Shown in pieces: positions 8,685 through 18,331 of a stretch of DNA of 64,000 nucleotides; the stretch's first letter is position 1; each line of letters opens with the position of its first letter. The notes under the pieces are model-generated. The model ran no database searches and was not told the origin of the DNA. It saw nothing but the letters and a program-made list of their open reading frames with translations. The stretch covers positions 62,001 to 126,000 of the forward strand of contig JAAEQC010000199.1 in the NCBI GenBank assembly GCA_024231905.1. The letters are read 5' to 3'. This DNA comes from a bacterium. Its GTDB lineage: Bacteria > Krumholzibacteriota > Krumholzibacteriia > LZORAL124-64-63. A program made the translations under genes and the position numbers.

Positions 8685-10991
8685 ATGCGCAATTTTCTGT
8701 ATCGCTCCCTGGCCGTCACGGCCGCCTGCGTCACCGTCGTCATCGTCGCCTACGTGCTCGTCTCCCCGGTCATCGCGGCCGAGGTTGCGGTGGATACGAC
8801 CGGCGTCGCGGACGAGATCGTCGTCACCGCCAGTCGGTACGACGCGGCCAACCAGCAGAACGTCACCAACATCGACCGGATCGAACTGGACCACCGCGAG
8901 CCCGACCTGGAACTGCCCCTGCTCCTGGGGTCCCAGCCCGGCGTCTTTTCCTACAGCGATGCGGGCAGCGGCCTGGGCTACACCTACGTGAAGATCCGCG
9001 GTTTCGACCAGCGGCGCGTAGGCGTGCTCTTTGGCGGCATCCCCCTGAACGACCCGGAGGACCACCAGATCTGGTGGGTGAACATGCCGGACCTGGCCGA
9101 ATCCATCCAGGACATCCAGATCCAGCGCGGCGTCACCAACTCGGTGGGCGGCATGACGGCCATCGGCGGCACCGTGAACATCGAGCCACGCCTGCTTTCG
9201 GAGACACCGCGGGGGCGGATCGCTCTTGGCGGCGGCAGCTACGGCTACCGCAAGCAGATGGTGAGCTACGAGACCGGTGATCTGGGCGCCGGGCTGCGTT
9301 CGAGCATCCGCCTGTCCCGCCAGCAGAGCGACGGCTACCGGGACCGCAGCGGCCACGAGGGCTGGTCCGTGTTCTGGACCGGCCAGTGGCAGACCGCGCG
9401 CCAGACCACGCGCTTCGACGTCTGGACCGGTCACGAACTGACCCACCACGCCTGGGATGCCGTACCCGAGTCCATGCTGAAGAAGAACCGCCTGGCCAAC
9501 GTGGAGACCTACGAGAACGCCGTGGATGACTTCCGGCAGCCCCACTACGCCCTCTCCAACACCTACCGGCTGAGCGACGACCTCACCCTGGACAATCGCG
9601 TCTACTACATCCAGGGCGAGGGGTTCTACGAGAACTTCAAGGAGGATGAGACGGCCCGGGACTACTCCCTCGACCTCCTGCCCCACGTGGCGCCGGCCGA
9701 CACGCTGGATCTCGTCCGCCGCAAGTTCGTTCGCAAGGATCACGTGGGCTGGGTGCCGAGTCTGACCTGGGAACAGGGACGAGGCCGGCTCCTGGTGGGC
9801 GGCGACTGGTACACCTTCCACTCGGACCACTGGGGCAACGTCCTGTGGGCAGAGGGCTACAATCCCAGGCTGTTCAACGAGGAGTGGAAGTACCACCGCT
9901 ACACGGGTGACAAGGACGCCTTCTCCCTCTACGCCAACCAGCGCTACGAGGTGCTGTCCGGCCTGACGCTGACCGCCGACCTCCACTTCCAGCACAAGCA
10001 GTACGAGTTCCGCCAGTACCAGGAGAAGAACTTCGCCGGCGAGAACCTGAACCGGTACGAGGCCGACTGGGACTTCTTCAACCCCAAGGCCGCCGTGACC
10101 TGGCAGGTGCCCGACCGCGTGGCCGGGGGCGACCTGCAGGTGTACGGCTCGGTGGGCCGCAACCACCGGGAGCCCACGGACGGCGAGCTCTTCGACACCT
10201 GGAAGGGCGGGGACGACCTGGGCGTCGCGCCGCTTTTCGCCAACTCGCGCCAGGTGCGGAACGCCGACGGTACGGTGAAGTACGTGGAGTGGTCCGACCC
10301 CTTCGTGCAGGAGGAGGAGGTCACCGACTACGGTCTGGGCTTCGCCTGGCGTGCCGAGCGGTTGAGCTTCAACGTGGGCGGCTACTGGATGGACTTCCGC
10401 AACGAGATCGTGGCCCTGGGCGGAGTGAGCGACGACGGCAGTTCCTTCCGGGGCAACGCCGACGAGACCCGCCACAAGGGCGTCGAGCTGGGTCTGCGCT
10501 GGCAACCCACCCGGTCGGACGTTCTGTCGGTGGCCGCCAGCCGCAGCTGGGACGAGTTCGAAAAGCACCTGACCTATGTGGACACGGATTGGGACGGCCA
10601 GTGGGATACCGTCGAGGACTTCTCGGGCAATCCCATCGCCCTGTTTCCCGAGTACCTGGCCCGGGTCGACTGGGATAGCCGCTGGCGGCCGGGCGTGCGC
10701 ACGCGGCTGCGCTACCGCACCACGGGCAAGCAGTATCTGGACAACACGGGGAACGAGGACCGGACCATCGATTCCTGGTCCACCTTCGACCTGTCCCTCT
10801 GGCTGGGCCTGGGCGAGCTGGGCTTGCGGCCGCTGGACGGAATGACCGCTTTCTTGCATTTGCGGAATCTTGCTGACACCGAGTACGAAACATGGGGATA
10901 CTATGATCCCTGGCTCGACAACGGCTCCGAGAACCGCTATACCCCAGCTGCGGGACGCAACTTCGTCCTGGGAGTGGACTACGACTTCTGA
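8685..10991 (+). CDS. TonB-dependent outer-membrane receptor, predicted thiamine (or thiamine derivative) uptake
   Basis: The 768-residue product starts at ATG 8685 with AGAGGT 7 bases upstream. An upstream in-frame GTG at 8658 has no such site and delays the signal peptide. The signal peptide ends near residue 32. The TonB box is 'DEIVVTAS' at about 43-50. A plug domain follows ('VFSYSDAGSGLGYTYVKIRG', 'VTNSVGGMTAIGGTVNIEP'), and then a 22-strand-type barrel ending in a terminal Phe ('GVDYDF'). Sequence alone does not give the ligand. The TPP riboswitch in its leader and the thiamine kinase that overlaps its stop make thiamine the likely substrate. Confidence 0.88.
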   Translation: MRNFLYRSLAVTAACVTVVIVAYVLVSPVIAAEVAVDTTGVADEIVVTASRYDAANQQNVTNIDRIELDHREPDLELPLLLGSQPGVFSYSDAGSGLGYTYVKIRGFDQRRVGVLFGGIPLNDPEDHQIWWVNMPDLAESIQDIQIQRGVTNSVGGMTAIGGTVNIEPRLLSETPRGRIALGGGSYGYRKQMVSYETGDLGAGLRSSIRLSRQQSDGYRDRSGHEGWSVFWTGQWQTARQTTRFDVWTGHELTHHAWDAVPESMLKKNRLANVETYENAVDDFRQPHYALSNTYRLSDDLTLDNRVYYIQGEGFYENFKEDETARDYSLDLLPHVAPADTLDLVRRKFVRKDHVGWVPSLTWEQGRGRLLVGGDWYTFHSDHWGNVLWAEGYNPRLFNEEWKYHRYTGDKDAFSLYANQRYEVLSGLTLTADLHFQHKQYEFRQYQEKNFAGENLNRYEADWDFFNPKAAVTWQVPDRVAGGDLQVYGSVGRNHREPTDGELFDTWKGGDDLGVAPLFANSRQVRNADGTVKYVEWSDPFVQEEEVTDYGLGFAWRAERLSFNVGGYWMDFRNEIVALGGVSDDGSSFRGNADETRHKGVELGLRWQPTRSDVLSVAASRSWDEFEKHLTYVDTDWDGQWDTVEDFSGNPIALFPEYLARVDWDSRWRPGVRTRLRYRTTGKQYLDNTGNEDRTIDSWSTFDLSLWLGLGELGLRPLDGMTAFLHLRNLADTEYETWGYYDPWLDNGSENRYTPAAGRNFVLGVDYDF

Positions 10992-11719
10992 TGACCGACT
11001 ACGATCCTGAGCAGGGCGGAGCCGCCTGTCCCATCTTCCCGCGCCGGGGCCCCCGGGCCGTCGTCCTGTGCGACGGCCCACCCCCGGAGCCGGAACTGCT
11101 GCAATATTGGCTCCATGGCGCCGACCTCTTCGTCTGTGCCGACGCCGCCGGCCACCCCTACGACGCGTTGCCCCGGGAACCGGACCTGGTCATCGGGGAT
11201 TTCGATTCCCTGGCCGGCCGCCTCATCGATGGGCGGGACGGTCCGCGCTTCCTGCAGATCAACGACCAGCACACCACCGACAGCGAGAAGGCTGTCCTGT
11301 ACCTGGCCGAGCGAGGTATCAACGAGGTGATCTTGCTGGGTGCTACCGGCTGGCGCATCGACCACACCATCTACAACTGCCACCTCCTGGAGCGCTTCGC
11401 CGACCGCATGCGCCTGTGCATCGCCGGCCCCTTCGCCGATATGGTGCGTCTCGGTCCGGGCGAGTCCGTTTCCTGGGACCTGCCCCTGGGCACGCGGTTT
11501 TCCCTGCTCCCTTTGGCGGGTACGGTCAACGGCGTGACCATGGAAGGTGCTCACTATCCTCTCTTGGGCGAGACCCTTGAGACGGGCGCCTTCGCAACGG
11601 TCAGCAACCGGGTGGCCATGTCGCCTCTGTTGCTGGCGGTGAGAGAGGGCTCGTTGCTGGTGACGGTGGACCGGGAACCGGAGATCTCCGGCGACGTGTT
11701 CGAAGACCTCGAACCGTGA
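10991..11719 (+). CDS. thiN: Thiamine pyrophosphokinase
   Basis: The 242-residue protein transfers pyrophosphate from ATP to thiamine, making TPP in the cytoplasm. The diagnostic 'VIGDFDS' lies at residues 67-73 and 'QHTTDSEKA' at 93-101. The C-terminal thiamine-binding domain includes 'GTVNGVTMEGAHYPL' and 'SNRVAM'. The length is normal for the family. The start overlaps the receptor stop by one base (TGATG) and the end overlaps the symporter start by four bases, so translation is coupled. In the thiamine salvage route it acts after import. Confidence 0.93.
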   Translation: MTDYDPEQGGAACPIFPRRGPRAVVLCDGPPPEPELLQYWLHGADLFVCADAAGHPYDALPREPDLVIGDFDSLAGRLIDGRDGPRFLQINDQHTTDSEKAVLYLAERGINEVILLGATGWRIDHTIYNCHLLERFADRMRLCIAGPFADMVRLGPGESVSWDLPLGTRFSLLPLAGTVNGVTMEGAHYPLLGETLETGAFATVSNRVAMSPLLLAVREGSLLVTVDREPEISGDVFEDLEP

Positions 11720-13071
11720 CCCAGCCGGCCGTCCTGGTCTACGTCCTCTTCCTGCTCTTCGTGGTGCTGCGGTTGTTCCGGGCTCCCACCGGCAACGCCT
11801 TGGACTACATCGTGGCCGGCCGGCGTCTCACCCTGCCGGCCTTCACCGCTTCCCTCGTTTCCACCTGGTACGGCGGCATCCTGGGCGTGGGGGAGTACGG
11901 CTGGTCCCACGGGGTGAGCAACTGGCTCGTCTTCGGAGTGCCCTACTACCTCTACGCTGGCGTGTTCGCCCTGTGGCTGGCGCGGAAGGCCCGCCGCTCG
12001 GACGTCCTGACGGTGCCGGACATGCTGGAGCGGCGGTACGGCCGGCCGGCGGCCCTGGTGGGCGCCGTGGTGATCTTCGTCATGACCGCGCCGGCCGCCT
12101 ACGTGCTCATGCTCGGGGTCATGGTGAGCTTCGCCACCGGGTGGCCCCTGTGGGTGGGGGTGGTGCTGGGGACGGCCCTGTCGACGGCCTACGTCTTCCG
12201 CGGGGGACTGAAAGCGGTGGTGGCCACGGACATGGTGCAGTTCGTGCTCATGTTCGTGGGGTTCCTGGTGCTGGTGCCCGTGTGCGTGTCGAAGTTCGGG
12301 GGCTGGGAATTCCTGAAGGCGAACCTGCCGGAGGCGCACCTGTCCTGGGACGGCGGGTTGGGGTTCCAGGCGGTAGCCGTGTGGTATGTGATCGCCATGT
12401 CGACGCTGGTGGAGCCGGCGTTCTACCAGCGGTGTTATGCGGCGCGCAGCGACAACGTGGCTCGCGGGGGGATCCTGCTGGCCATCGGGTTCTGGATCGT
12501 GTTCGACTTCCTGACGACGACCGCGGGGCTGTATGCGCGAGCCTTGCTGCCCGACCTGGCGAACCCGGTGCAAGCGTTTCCGGCGTTGGCGGCGCACGTG
12601 CTGCCCGGGTTCTGGCAGGGGATGTTCACGGTGGGGCTGCTGGCCACCATCATGTCGACTGTGGACTCGTACGCATTCCTGGGGGCGGTGACCCTGGGGC
12701 GGGATGTGATCGGGCGGTGGCGGGGGTCGGACGAGGAAGCTTCGTTGTCCCTGGTGCGCTGGGCCCTGGTGGGGACGGCTGTCCTGGCGGTGGCGCTGGC
12801 GTTGATGGCCGGTTCGGTGATCACCCTGTGGAAATCCCTGGGGTCGGTGGGGACGCCGGTGTTGCTGGTACCGTTGGCGGCGGCGCATACGCGGTGGCAT
12901 TTGCCGGGACGGCGCGTGGTGATCGCCATGGTGACGAGCGGCATGGTGGCCGGCAGTTGGCTGGCCCTGGGCCGTGGCGGGCCCTGGTTGGGGGTGGAAG
13001 CGGTGTTTCCCGGCTTGTTCGTTTCAGTGGCGATGTTGGTGACGGCGGGTGGAAGGTCCACCCAGAAGTGA
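11716..13071 (+). CDS. Sodium:solute symporter family transporter, predicted thiamine or precursor uptake
   Basis: The 451-residue membrane protein starts at GTG 11716 inside the thiN stop (GTGA overlap). It has about 12-13 hydrophobic segments and SSS-family signatures: 'TASLVSTWYGG' in the first helices, 'YRGG'-like 'VFRGGLKAVVATDMVQF' and 'FTVGLLATIMSTVDSYAFLGA' for the Na+ site region. Family members import sugars, amino acids, pantothenate and similar solutes with Na+. Its place as the last gene of a TPP-riboswitch operon is the only evidence for thiamine, but that evidence is strong. Confidence 0.85.
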   Translation: MTQPAVLVYVLFLLFVVLRLFRAPTGNALDYIVAGRRLTLPAFTASLVSTWYGGILGVGEYGWSHGVSNWLVFGVPYYLYAGVFALWLARKARRSDVLTVPDMLERRYGRPAALVGAVVIFVMTAPAAYVLMLGVMVSFATGWPLWVGVVLGTALSTAYVFRGGLKAVVATDMVQFVLMFVGFLVLVPVCVSKFGGWEFLKANLPEAHLSWDGGLGFQAVAVWYVIAMSTLVEPAFYQRCYAARSDNVARGGILLAIGFWIVFDFLTTTAGLYARALLPDLANPVQAFPALAAHVLPGFWQGMFTVGLLATIMSTVDSYAFLGAVTLGRDVIGRWRGSDEEASLSLVRWALVGTAVLAVALALMAGSVITLWKSLGSVGTPVLLVPLAAAHTRWHLPGRRVVIAMVTSGMVAGSWLALGRGGPWLGVEAVFPGLFVSVAMLVTAGGRSTQK

Positions 13072-13135
13072 TCCGGTTGGCATGCCAACCATCTCGGGAT
13101 TTGGAAGTGGCATGGGCCACGAACGGGGAGACCCC

Positions 13136-14293
13136 ATGGCGAAGAATCTGCGCGACCTCTTTCTCCTGCGTGACGACGTCGCTTTCCTGAACCACGGCTC
13201 CTTCGGCGCCTGCCCACGCCCGGTCTTCGAGGAGTACCAGCGCCTGCAGCGGGAGCTGGAGTCCGAACCCGTCGACTTCCTCGACACCGACCGCACGTTC
13301 CACCAGCGCATGGCCGTCGCCCGCGGCCGCCTGGCCGACTTCGTGGGCGCCGACCGCAATGAAATAGTCTTCACCCCAAACGCTACTACGGGCCTGAACA
13401 TCGTGGCCCGGTCCCTCGACCTCAATCCGGGGGACGAGATCCTCACCGGCGACCACGAGTACGGCGCCCTGGACCGCACCTGGCGCTTCCTCTGCGGCAA
13501 GACCGGTGCGAAGTATGTGCAGCGCCGCCTTCCCGTACCCTTCTGCGAGCCGGAAGATCTGGTGGAAGCGATCTGGAACGGCGTGACCGACCGCACCAAG
13601 GTTCTCTTCTTGAGCCACATCACCGCCCCGTCCGGTGCCGTCATGCCCATCGCGCCGCTCATCGCCCGAGCACGAGACCGCGGCATCCTCACCATGATCG
13701 ACGGCGCCCACTCGCCCGGCCAGCTCGACCTGGACCTGCGCGCCCTGGGCTGCGACGTCTACAGCGGCAACTGCCACAAGTGGCTCATGTCCCCCAAGGG
13801 GTCGGCCCTGCTCTACGTGCGGCAGGAGATGCAGCACCTGGTGGAGCCCCTGGTGGTGAGCTGGGGATGGGAAGCGGAGACGCCGGGTCCGAGCCGATTC
13901 GTGGACGAGCAGGAGTGGTCCGGCACCCGTGATCCGTCGGCCTACCTGGCCGTGCCCGCGGCCATCGACTTCTTCGAGGAGCACCAGTGGCGCAAGGTGC
14001 GGGTGAGTTGCCGGAAGCTGCTGGCCGACGCATGCGAACGGCTGCTGGACCTGGTAGATCTGCCGCCCCTGTGCCACCTGGATCCCTGGCTGGCCCAGAT
14101 GTGCGCCATCCCCCTGCCGCCGGATACGGACCGGGCGGCCTTCGGCCAGGCGCTCAGGGAGAAGCACGCCGTGGAAGTCCCCATCACCTGGTTCGACGAG
14201 CGGCCGTGGCTCAGGTTCTCCATCCAGGGCTACAACACGGCCGGGGACGTTGACCGGCTCGCGGCGGCGGTGAAGACCGAGCTGGGCCGCTGA
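13136..14293 (+). CDS. PLP-dependent class V aminotransferase (isopenicillin-N epimerase / CefD-like)
   Basis: The 385-residue product starts at ATG 13136, five bases after GGGGAG. The longer frame from 13049 would run into the symporter gene. The N-terminus 'FLNHGSFGACPRPVFEEYQ' is typical of CefD/EgtE-like enzymes. The cofactor region shows Asp189 and His192 in 'IDGAHSPGQ', and the Schiff-base Lys215 in 'SGNCHKWLMSPKG'. The substrate could be a cysteine derivative, an amino acid epimerised at the alpha carbon, or a sulfur donor; nothing nearby decides. It is not in the thiamine operon by overlap but lies only 64 bases after it, and its stop abuts the stop of the convergent gene. Confidence 0.82.
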   Translation: MAKNLRDLFLLRDDVAFLNHGSFGACPRPVFEEYQRLQRELESEPVDFLDTDRTFHQRMAVARGRLADFVGADRNEIVFTPNATTGLNIVARSLDLNPGDEILTGDHEYGALDRTWRFLCGKTGAKYVQRRLPVPFCEPEDLVEAIWNGVTDRTKVLFLSHITAPSGAVMPIAPLIARARDRGILTMIDGAHSPGQLDLDLRALGCDVYSGNCHKWLMSPKGSALLYVRQEMQHLVEPLVVSWGWEAETPGPSRFVDEQEWSGTRDPSAYLAVPAAIDFFEEHQWRKVRVSCRKLLADACERLLDLVDLPPLCHLDPWLAQMCAIPLPPDTDRAAFGQALREKHAVEVPITWFDERPWLRFSIQGYNTAGDVDRLAAAVKTELGR

Positions 14294-17005
14294 TCAATCC
14301 GCCAGGTACGGCTCCAGGGCCGCCGCGTCCACCCACCAGATGTCCCCGTCCCGGTAGAAGAACAGGTATTTGCCGTCGGGCGAGAGACTGGCACAGTTTT
14401 CCGTCTCGGTGGCGTTGATCTCCGGGCCCAACCGGCGGGCGGGAGCCCAGCCGCCGTCAGGTGTGCCGCGGCTCACGTAGAGGGAGCTGCGTCCCCAGCC
14501 GTCGGGCTGGCCGTCGAAGAGCAGGAACCTGCCGTCCTTTTCGATGAAGGGGTGGGAGGCGCCGCCGACGCCATTGATCGCCTCCGGGAGAGGCTCCGGC
14601 CGGTCGTCCCCCTCGTTCCAGGTGAAGATCCCGTGGGCGCCGATGTACATGCCCGTGAAGTAGAGTTTCCCCGTGCGGTCGGCGCTCACGTACATGGCCC
14701 AGCCGTCGTTCACCGCATCGTCCAGGTACTGGGGACGGGACCAACCGCCGTCCTGCCGTTCCGCGTACCAGATGCTGTCCTCGATGGTGCCCGTCTCCGG
14801 ATGGGCGCGCATGGAGTTGTAGTACAGGCGCGTACCGTCGGGGGTGATGTGGGGCTCGAACTCCATGGCCTCGACGCCGAAGGGGGCCGGTTCGGTTGCG
14901 GTCCAGGCGCCGTCGACGATGCGGGTCCACCAGAGACGATTGGCCGAGCCGCCGTGGGTCGGGCGCCGGGTGAAGAAGTACTCGTCGCCGGCGGGGGAGA
15001 GGGTGCCGGAGGCTTCCCAGCGGTCGGTGGAGATCAGGCCGGGGGCGAACTTCTCTGGGACGCGGCCCGGGGGTGTCTGGCCTAAGTAGCGGAGGTCGGC
15101 CGGGACTGTCCCACCGAGGGTCTTCGCGCGCATGTCCTCCAGGAAACCCGTGCTCATCCACCAGATGACGTTCTGGCTGTCCTGGTCCCGCATGAAGAAG
15201 AGTGCCTTGCCGTCGGGCGAGATCATGGGGCACATGCCGGAGACGACGCCGTCGGTTTCGGCGGTGAGGTCCACCGGGTCGCTCCAGGAACCGTCGTTCT
15301 CGAGGAATCGCGCGAGGTTGTGCAGCCCGGTCCGCGTGAACTCGCAGGTGAGCAGGTAGGATCCGTCGGGTGCGATGAAGGGGGCCTCGCCGGCGAAGCC
15401 CAGGAATTCGGGCGCCGTGTAGCGGCCGTTCACCGGGCGCGAGACGTAGATGCCATCGGTGTCGGCTGTGCCGCGACGGCTGGCGAAGTAGAGATTGCCG
15501 GCCGCATCCACCGAGAACTGCCAGTGCTGGGGCATGGAGTTGACTTCGGACGACAGGGGGCGGGGTTCTCCCCAGCCTTCGCCTGTTCGGTCGCACACCC
15601 AGATGTGCTCGGCGCCGTCGGTGGCACCAGGGGTGACGGGCAGGCGGGAGATGAAGAAGAGGCGTCGGCCGTCGGCGGTGATGAAGGGCACGTCGTCGCC
15701 CCACTCGGCGGCGAAAGGAGCCTTGGCGGGGGCCGCCCAGCGGCCGTCCACGATCCGGGACGTGAAGATCGTGCCCCGGGTGTAGCCCGAGTCGGGACGC
15801 CCGGTGTGCATGGACCAGTAAGCCTCGCTGCCGTCAGGAGTGAAGGTGATGCTGCCGTGGCCGCCGTGGGGGGTGGCCACGAGATCGGGGGCGAAGAGTT
15901 CCGGCCGGGCCGGGGGTTCGCCCTGGCCCAGGTAGGGGCCGGTCAGGACCGGTAGGCGGCGGGGATCCCGGTTGGCGGTCCGGGACTCGAGGCGGGCGAT
16001 CACGGTGGGAGCATCGGCCCTCTCGGCCAGGTTGCGGGGCGAGAAGCCGGACAGGGTCCTCAGGTCCGGATCGGCGCCGGCGTCCAGGAGGGCGGCGGTA
16101 ACCGCGTCGCGCCCCTTGTCCGCCGTGTGATGCAGGGGAGTCCAGCCGTAGGCGTCGACCGTGTCCACCGGGAGACCGCGTTCCAGGAGATCTGCCACGA
16201 TGACCGCGGAGCCGCCGACGGCGGCGGTGTGCAGGAGAGTGTGGCCCGTGGTGGCGCTCGTGTCGATGGTCAAGCCGGCGTCCAGGAGGGCGGTGTAGAG
16301 TCGCTCGAGTCCCTTCTCGACGGCGTTGCCGAACATGTGGTAGCCCAGGTTGTCGGTGGCGTGGACGTCGGCTCCGGCGTCGAGGAAGAGGTCCACCAGT
16401 ACCCGGAAGCCGCGCCAGGAGGCCAAGGCCAGGGGGGTGGCGTCGAATCGATCGCCGGCGTCGACTTGGGCGCCGCGCTCGAGCAGGAGGCGGGCCATGG
16501 GCACGTCGTTGGTCTCGCGGGCGACCCACAGCAAAGGGGTCCGGCCGTAGTCGTTGGCCGCTTCCGTATCGGCGCCGGCATCCAGGAGGGCGGTGGCCGC
16601 GGCCAGGTGTCGGCGCTTGACCGCGTACAGCAGCGGCGAATCCTCCTGGTGATTGCGGGCCTCCAGGGCGGCACCGTGGGCGATGAGCTCGCGCACAGCC
16701 TCGGTGTGACCGGCGATGGCGGCCCAGTGGAGGGGTGTGTCGCCGTCCGTATCGACGGTGGTCAGGTCGGCGCCCGCCGCCAGCAGGAACTCCATCACCT
16801 GAACGTGCCCGCCGCCGCAGGCGAAGTGCAGGGGACGGCAATCCCGCTCGTCGGCGCGGAAGGCCAGAGCCGGGTCGGCCGCCACCAGGGCCTCGACCTG
16901 CGCCAGGTCGCCGCTCCGGGCGGCATCATGGATCTCGTGGGCGATGGCGTCACCACTCAGGAGCAGGCAGACGGTGACGGCGAGCAGGCGGATCATCGAC
17001 GACAT
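14294..17005 (-). CDS. Exported protein with N-terminal ankyrin repeats and C-terminal PD40/TolB-like beta-propellers
   Basis: The 903-residue product starts at ATG 17005, seven bases after AAAGG; a longer frame to 17113 lacks a signal peptide at its start. The signal peptide ends after residue 22 ('GDAIA'). About nine ankyrin repeats cover residues 23-345 ('DGDTPLHWAAIAGH', 'YGWTPLHHTADKG'). From about 365 to the end are PD40-type blades with 'SPDGKALFFMRD', 'TPDGTRLYYNS' and 'SPDGKYLFFYRDG', arranged as two similar halves. Both folds bind proteins or ligands, and no catalytic motif was found. The gene stands alone and ends back-to-back with the aminotransferase gene. Confidence 0.82.
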   Translation of the reverse strand: MSSMIRLLAVTVCLLLSGDAIAHEIHDAARSGDLAQVEALVAADPALAFRADERDCRPLHFACGGGHVQVMEFLLAAGADLTTVDTDGDTPLHWAAIAGHTEAVRELIAHGAALEARNHQEDSPLLYAVKRRHLAAATALLDAGADTEAANDYGRTPLLWVARETNDVPMARLLLERGAQVDAGDRFDATPLALASWRGFRVLVDLFLDAGADVHATDNLGYHMFGNAVEKGLERLYTALLDAGLTIDTSATTGHTLLHTAAVGGSAVIVADLLERGLPVDTVDAYGWTPLHHTADKGRDAVTAALLDAGADPDLRTLSGFSPRNLAERADAPTVIARLESRTANRDPRRLPVLTGPYLGQGEPPARPELFAPDLVATPHGGHGSITFTPDGSEAYWSMHTGRPDSGYTRGTIFTSRIVDGRWAAPAKAPFAAEWGDDVPFITADGRRLFFISRLPVTPGATDGAEHIWVCDRTGEGWGEPRPLSSEVNSMPQHWQFSVDAAGNLYFASRRGTADTDGIYVSRPVNGRYTAPEFLGFAGEAPFIAPDGSYLLTCEFTRTGLHNLARFLENDGSWSDPVDLTAETDGVVSGMCPMISPDGKALFFMRDQDSQNVIWWMSTGFLEDMRAKTLGGTVPADLRYLGQTPPGRVPEKFAPGLISTDRWEASGTLSPAGDEYFFTRRPTHGGSANRLWWTRIVDGAWTATEPAPFGVEAMEFEPHITPDGTRLYYNSMRAHPETGTIEDSIWYAERQDGGWSRPQYLDDAVNDGWAMYVSADRTGKLYFTGMYIGAHGIFTWNEGDDRPEPLPEAINGVGGASHPFIEKDGRFLLFDGQPDGWGRSSLYVSRGTPDGGWAPARRLGPEINATETENCASLSPDGKYLFFYRDGDIWWVDAAALEPYLAD

Positions 17006-17221
17006 GGCGCACCTTTCGTCCGGAACGCGGTGGGCGTCCTGGGGAACAACGGATGCGTGGGGTTCGCCGCCGGGGTGGGTGCGGAGCGGGTCACGCGGCA
17101 TGGGCAACAGCATACCTACGCGCCGGCGGGGGGCGAGTTTCAGCGTAAGCCGGAGGGAGCGCCGGGGCAGAGGCGGGCGGACCGCCGCAGGGGGAGTGTC
17201 CCCGGCGTCCCTCGTGGCCGG

Positions 17222-18331
17222 TTAGACTGCGGCCCTTTTCATGCGCACCGCCTCCTCGAACTCCTGAACCAGGGTGGCCATGAGCGCCTTCACCGACACG
17301 AGTTCCTTGACCCGGAAGGCGTTGGCGCCGGCGAAAGCGAATCCGTTCTTGAAGTTGCCCAGCTTGGCCAGGCCCAGGGCCTGGGCGATGCAGTAGGGGG
17401 CCTTGCGCACGTTGCAGGACTTGAGGCAGCGCCAGGCGCAGTTGTAGGGCTTCTTCATGCCCTCGGCCACGTCGGCCAGGAATCCGTTGCGGATGGCCCG
17501 GCCGGGCAGCCCCACCGGGCTATCGATGATGACGATGTCCTCGTCTCCGCAGTCCAGGTAGGCCTGCTTGAACTTGGGATGGGCGTCGCACTCGTGGGTG
17601 GCCACGAAGCGGGTGCCCATCTTCACGCCGGCGGCGCCCAGGTCCAGGCAGGCGAGGATGTCGGCGCCGGTGTAGACCCCGCCGGCAGCGATGACGGGGA
17701 TCCGGCGGCCGTAGCGATCCTCGTATGGGGCCACGGCGGCCAGGAGCTCCGGCAGCAGGTTCTCCAGGGCGAAGCGCGGGTCGGTCAGCTGGTTCTTCTT
17801 GAAGCCCTGGTGTCCGCCGGCCATGGGTCCTTCGAGCACGAAGGCCGCCGGGACCAGACCGTGGTGCCGCGACCAGTACTGGAGGATCAGGTCGCCGGCC
17901 CGGGCCGAGGAGACCTTGGGTACGAACTGGGTCCGGCAGGCGCGCAACCGGTCCAGGTCCAGGGTGGCCGGCACCTTCAGGGGCAGGCCTGCGCCCATGA
18001 AGACCACGTCGACTTCCTCCTCCACCGCGGTGGCCGCCAGTTCGTCGAAATCGCTCATGGCCAGCATGATGTTGACGCCCAGGGCGCCGTCCGTCTTCTG
18101 CCGGGCCCGGTCGATCTCCCGCCTCAGGGCGCGCCGGTTGGCCGAGGGCATGTCCTTGGCCGAATGGGCTTCCAGCAGGCCGATGCCCGCGGTGGCGATC
18201 ACGCCGATGCCTCCCTCCTCGGCCACGCTGGAGGCCAGGCCCGACAGGGAGACGCCGACGCCCATACCGCCCTGGATGATGGGAAGCGTGGTTTCGACCG
18301 GTCCGATCTTCAGCTTGGGCAGGCACTTCAT
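17222..18331 (-). CDS. Nitronate monooxygenase family flavoprotein (2-nitropropane dioxygenase type)
   Basis: The 369-residue product starts at ATG 18331, preceded by a strong GGAGG. The frame stays open to 18538 but that extension overlaps the promoter. The TIM-barrel FMN-binding signatures are visible: 'PIIQGGMGVGVS' at the N-terminus, 'EGPMAGGHQG' with the candidate catalytic His, 'IPVIAAGGVYTGADI' and 'GAAGVKMGTRFVATHECDAH' for phosphate binding. Family members oxidise nitronates or act as FabK-like enoyl reductases. The Cys-rich 'CAWRCLKSCN' segment near the C-terminus is typical of one subgroup. A TetR-type operator lies within its predicted promoter, 155 bases upstream. Confidence 0.85.
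   Translation of the reverse strand: MKCLPKLKIGPVETTLPIIQGGMGVGVSLSGLASSVAEEGGIGVIATAGIGLLEAHSAKDMPSANRRALRREIDRARQKTDGALGVNIMLAMSDFDELAATAVEEEVDVVFMGAGLPLKVPATLDLDRLRACRTQFVPKVSSARAGDLILQYWSRHHGLVPAAFVLEGPMAGGHQGFKKNQLTDPRFALENLLPELLAAVAPYEDRYGRRIPVIAAGGVYTGADILACLDLGAAGVKMGTRFVATHECDAHPKFKQAYLDCGDEDIVIIDSPVGLPGRAIRNGFLADVAEGMKKPYNCAWRCLKSCNVRKAPYCIAQALGLAKLGNFKNGFAFAGANAFRVKELVSVKALMATLVQEFEEAVRMKRAAV

Noticed and set aside
8439-11081. 880-codon open frame on the minus strand
   Set aside because: Antisense to the TonB receptor and across the TPP riboswitch; no family signature.
13049-13135. N-terminal extension of the aminotransferase
   Set aside because: It overlaps the symporter end and lacks a site, while ATG 13136 has GGGGAG at good distance and starts at the family N-terminus.
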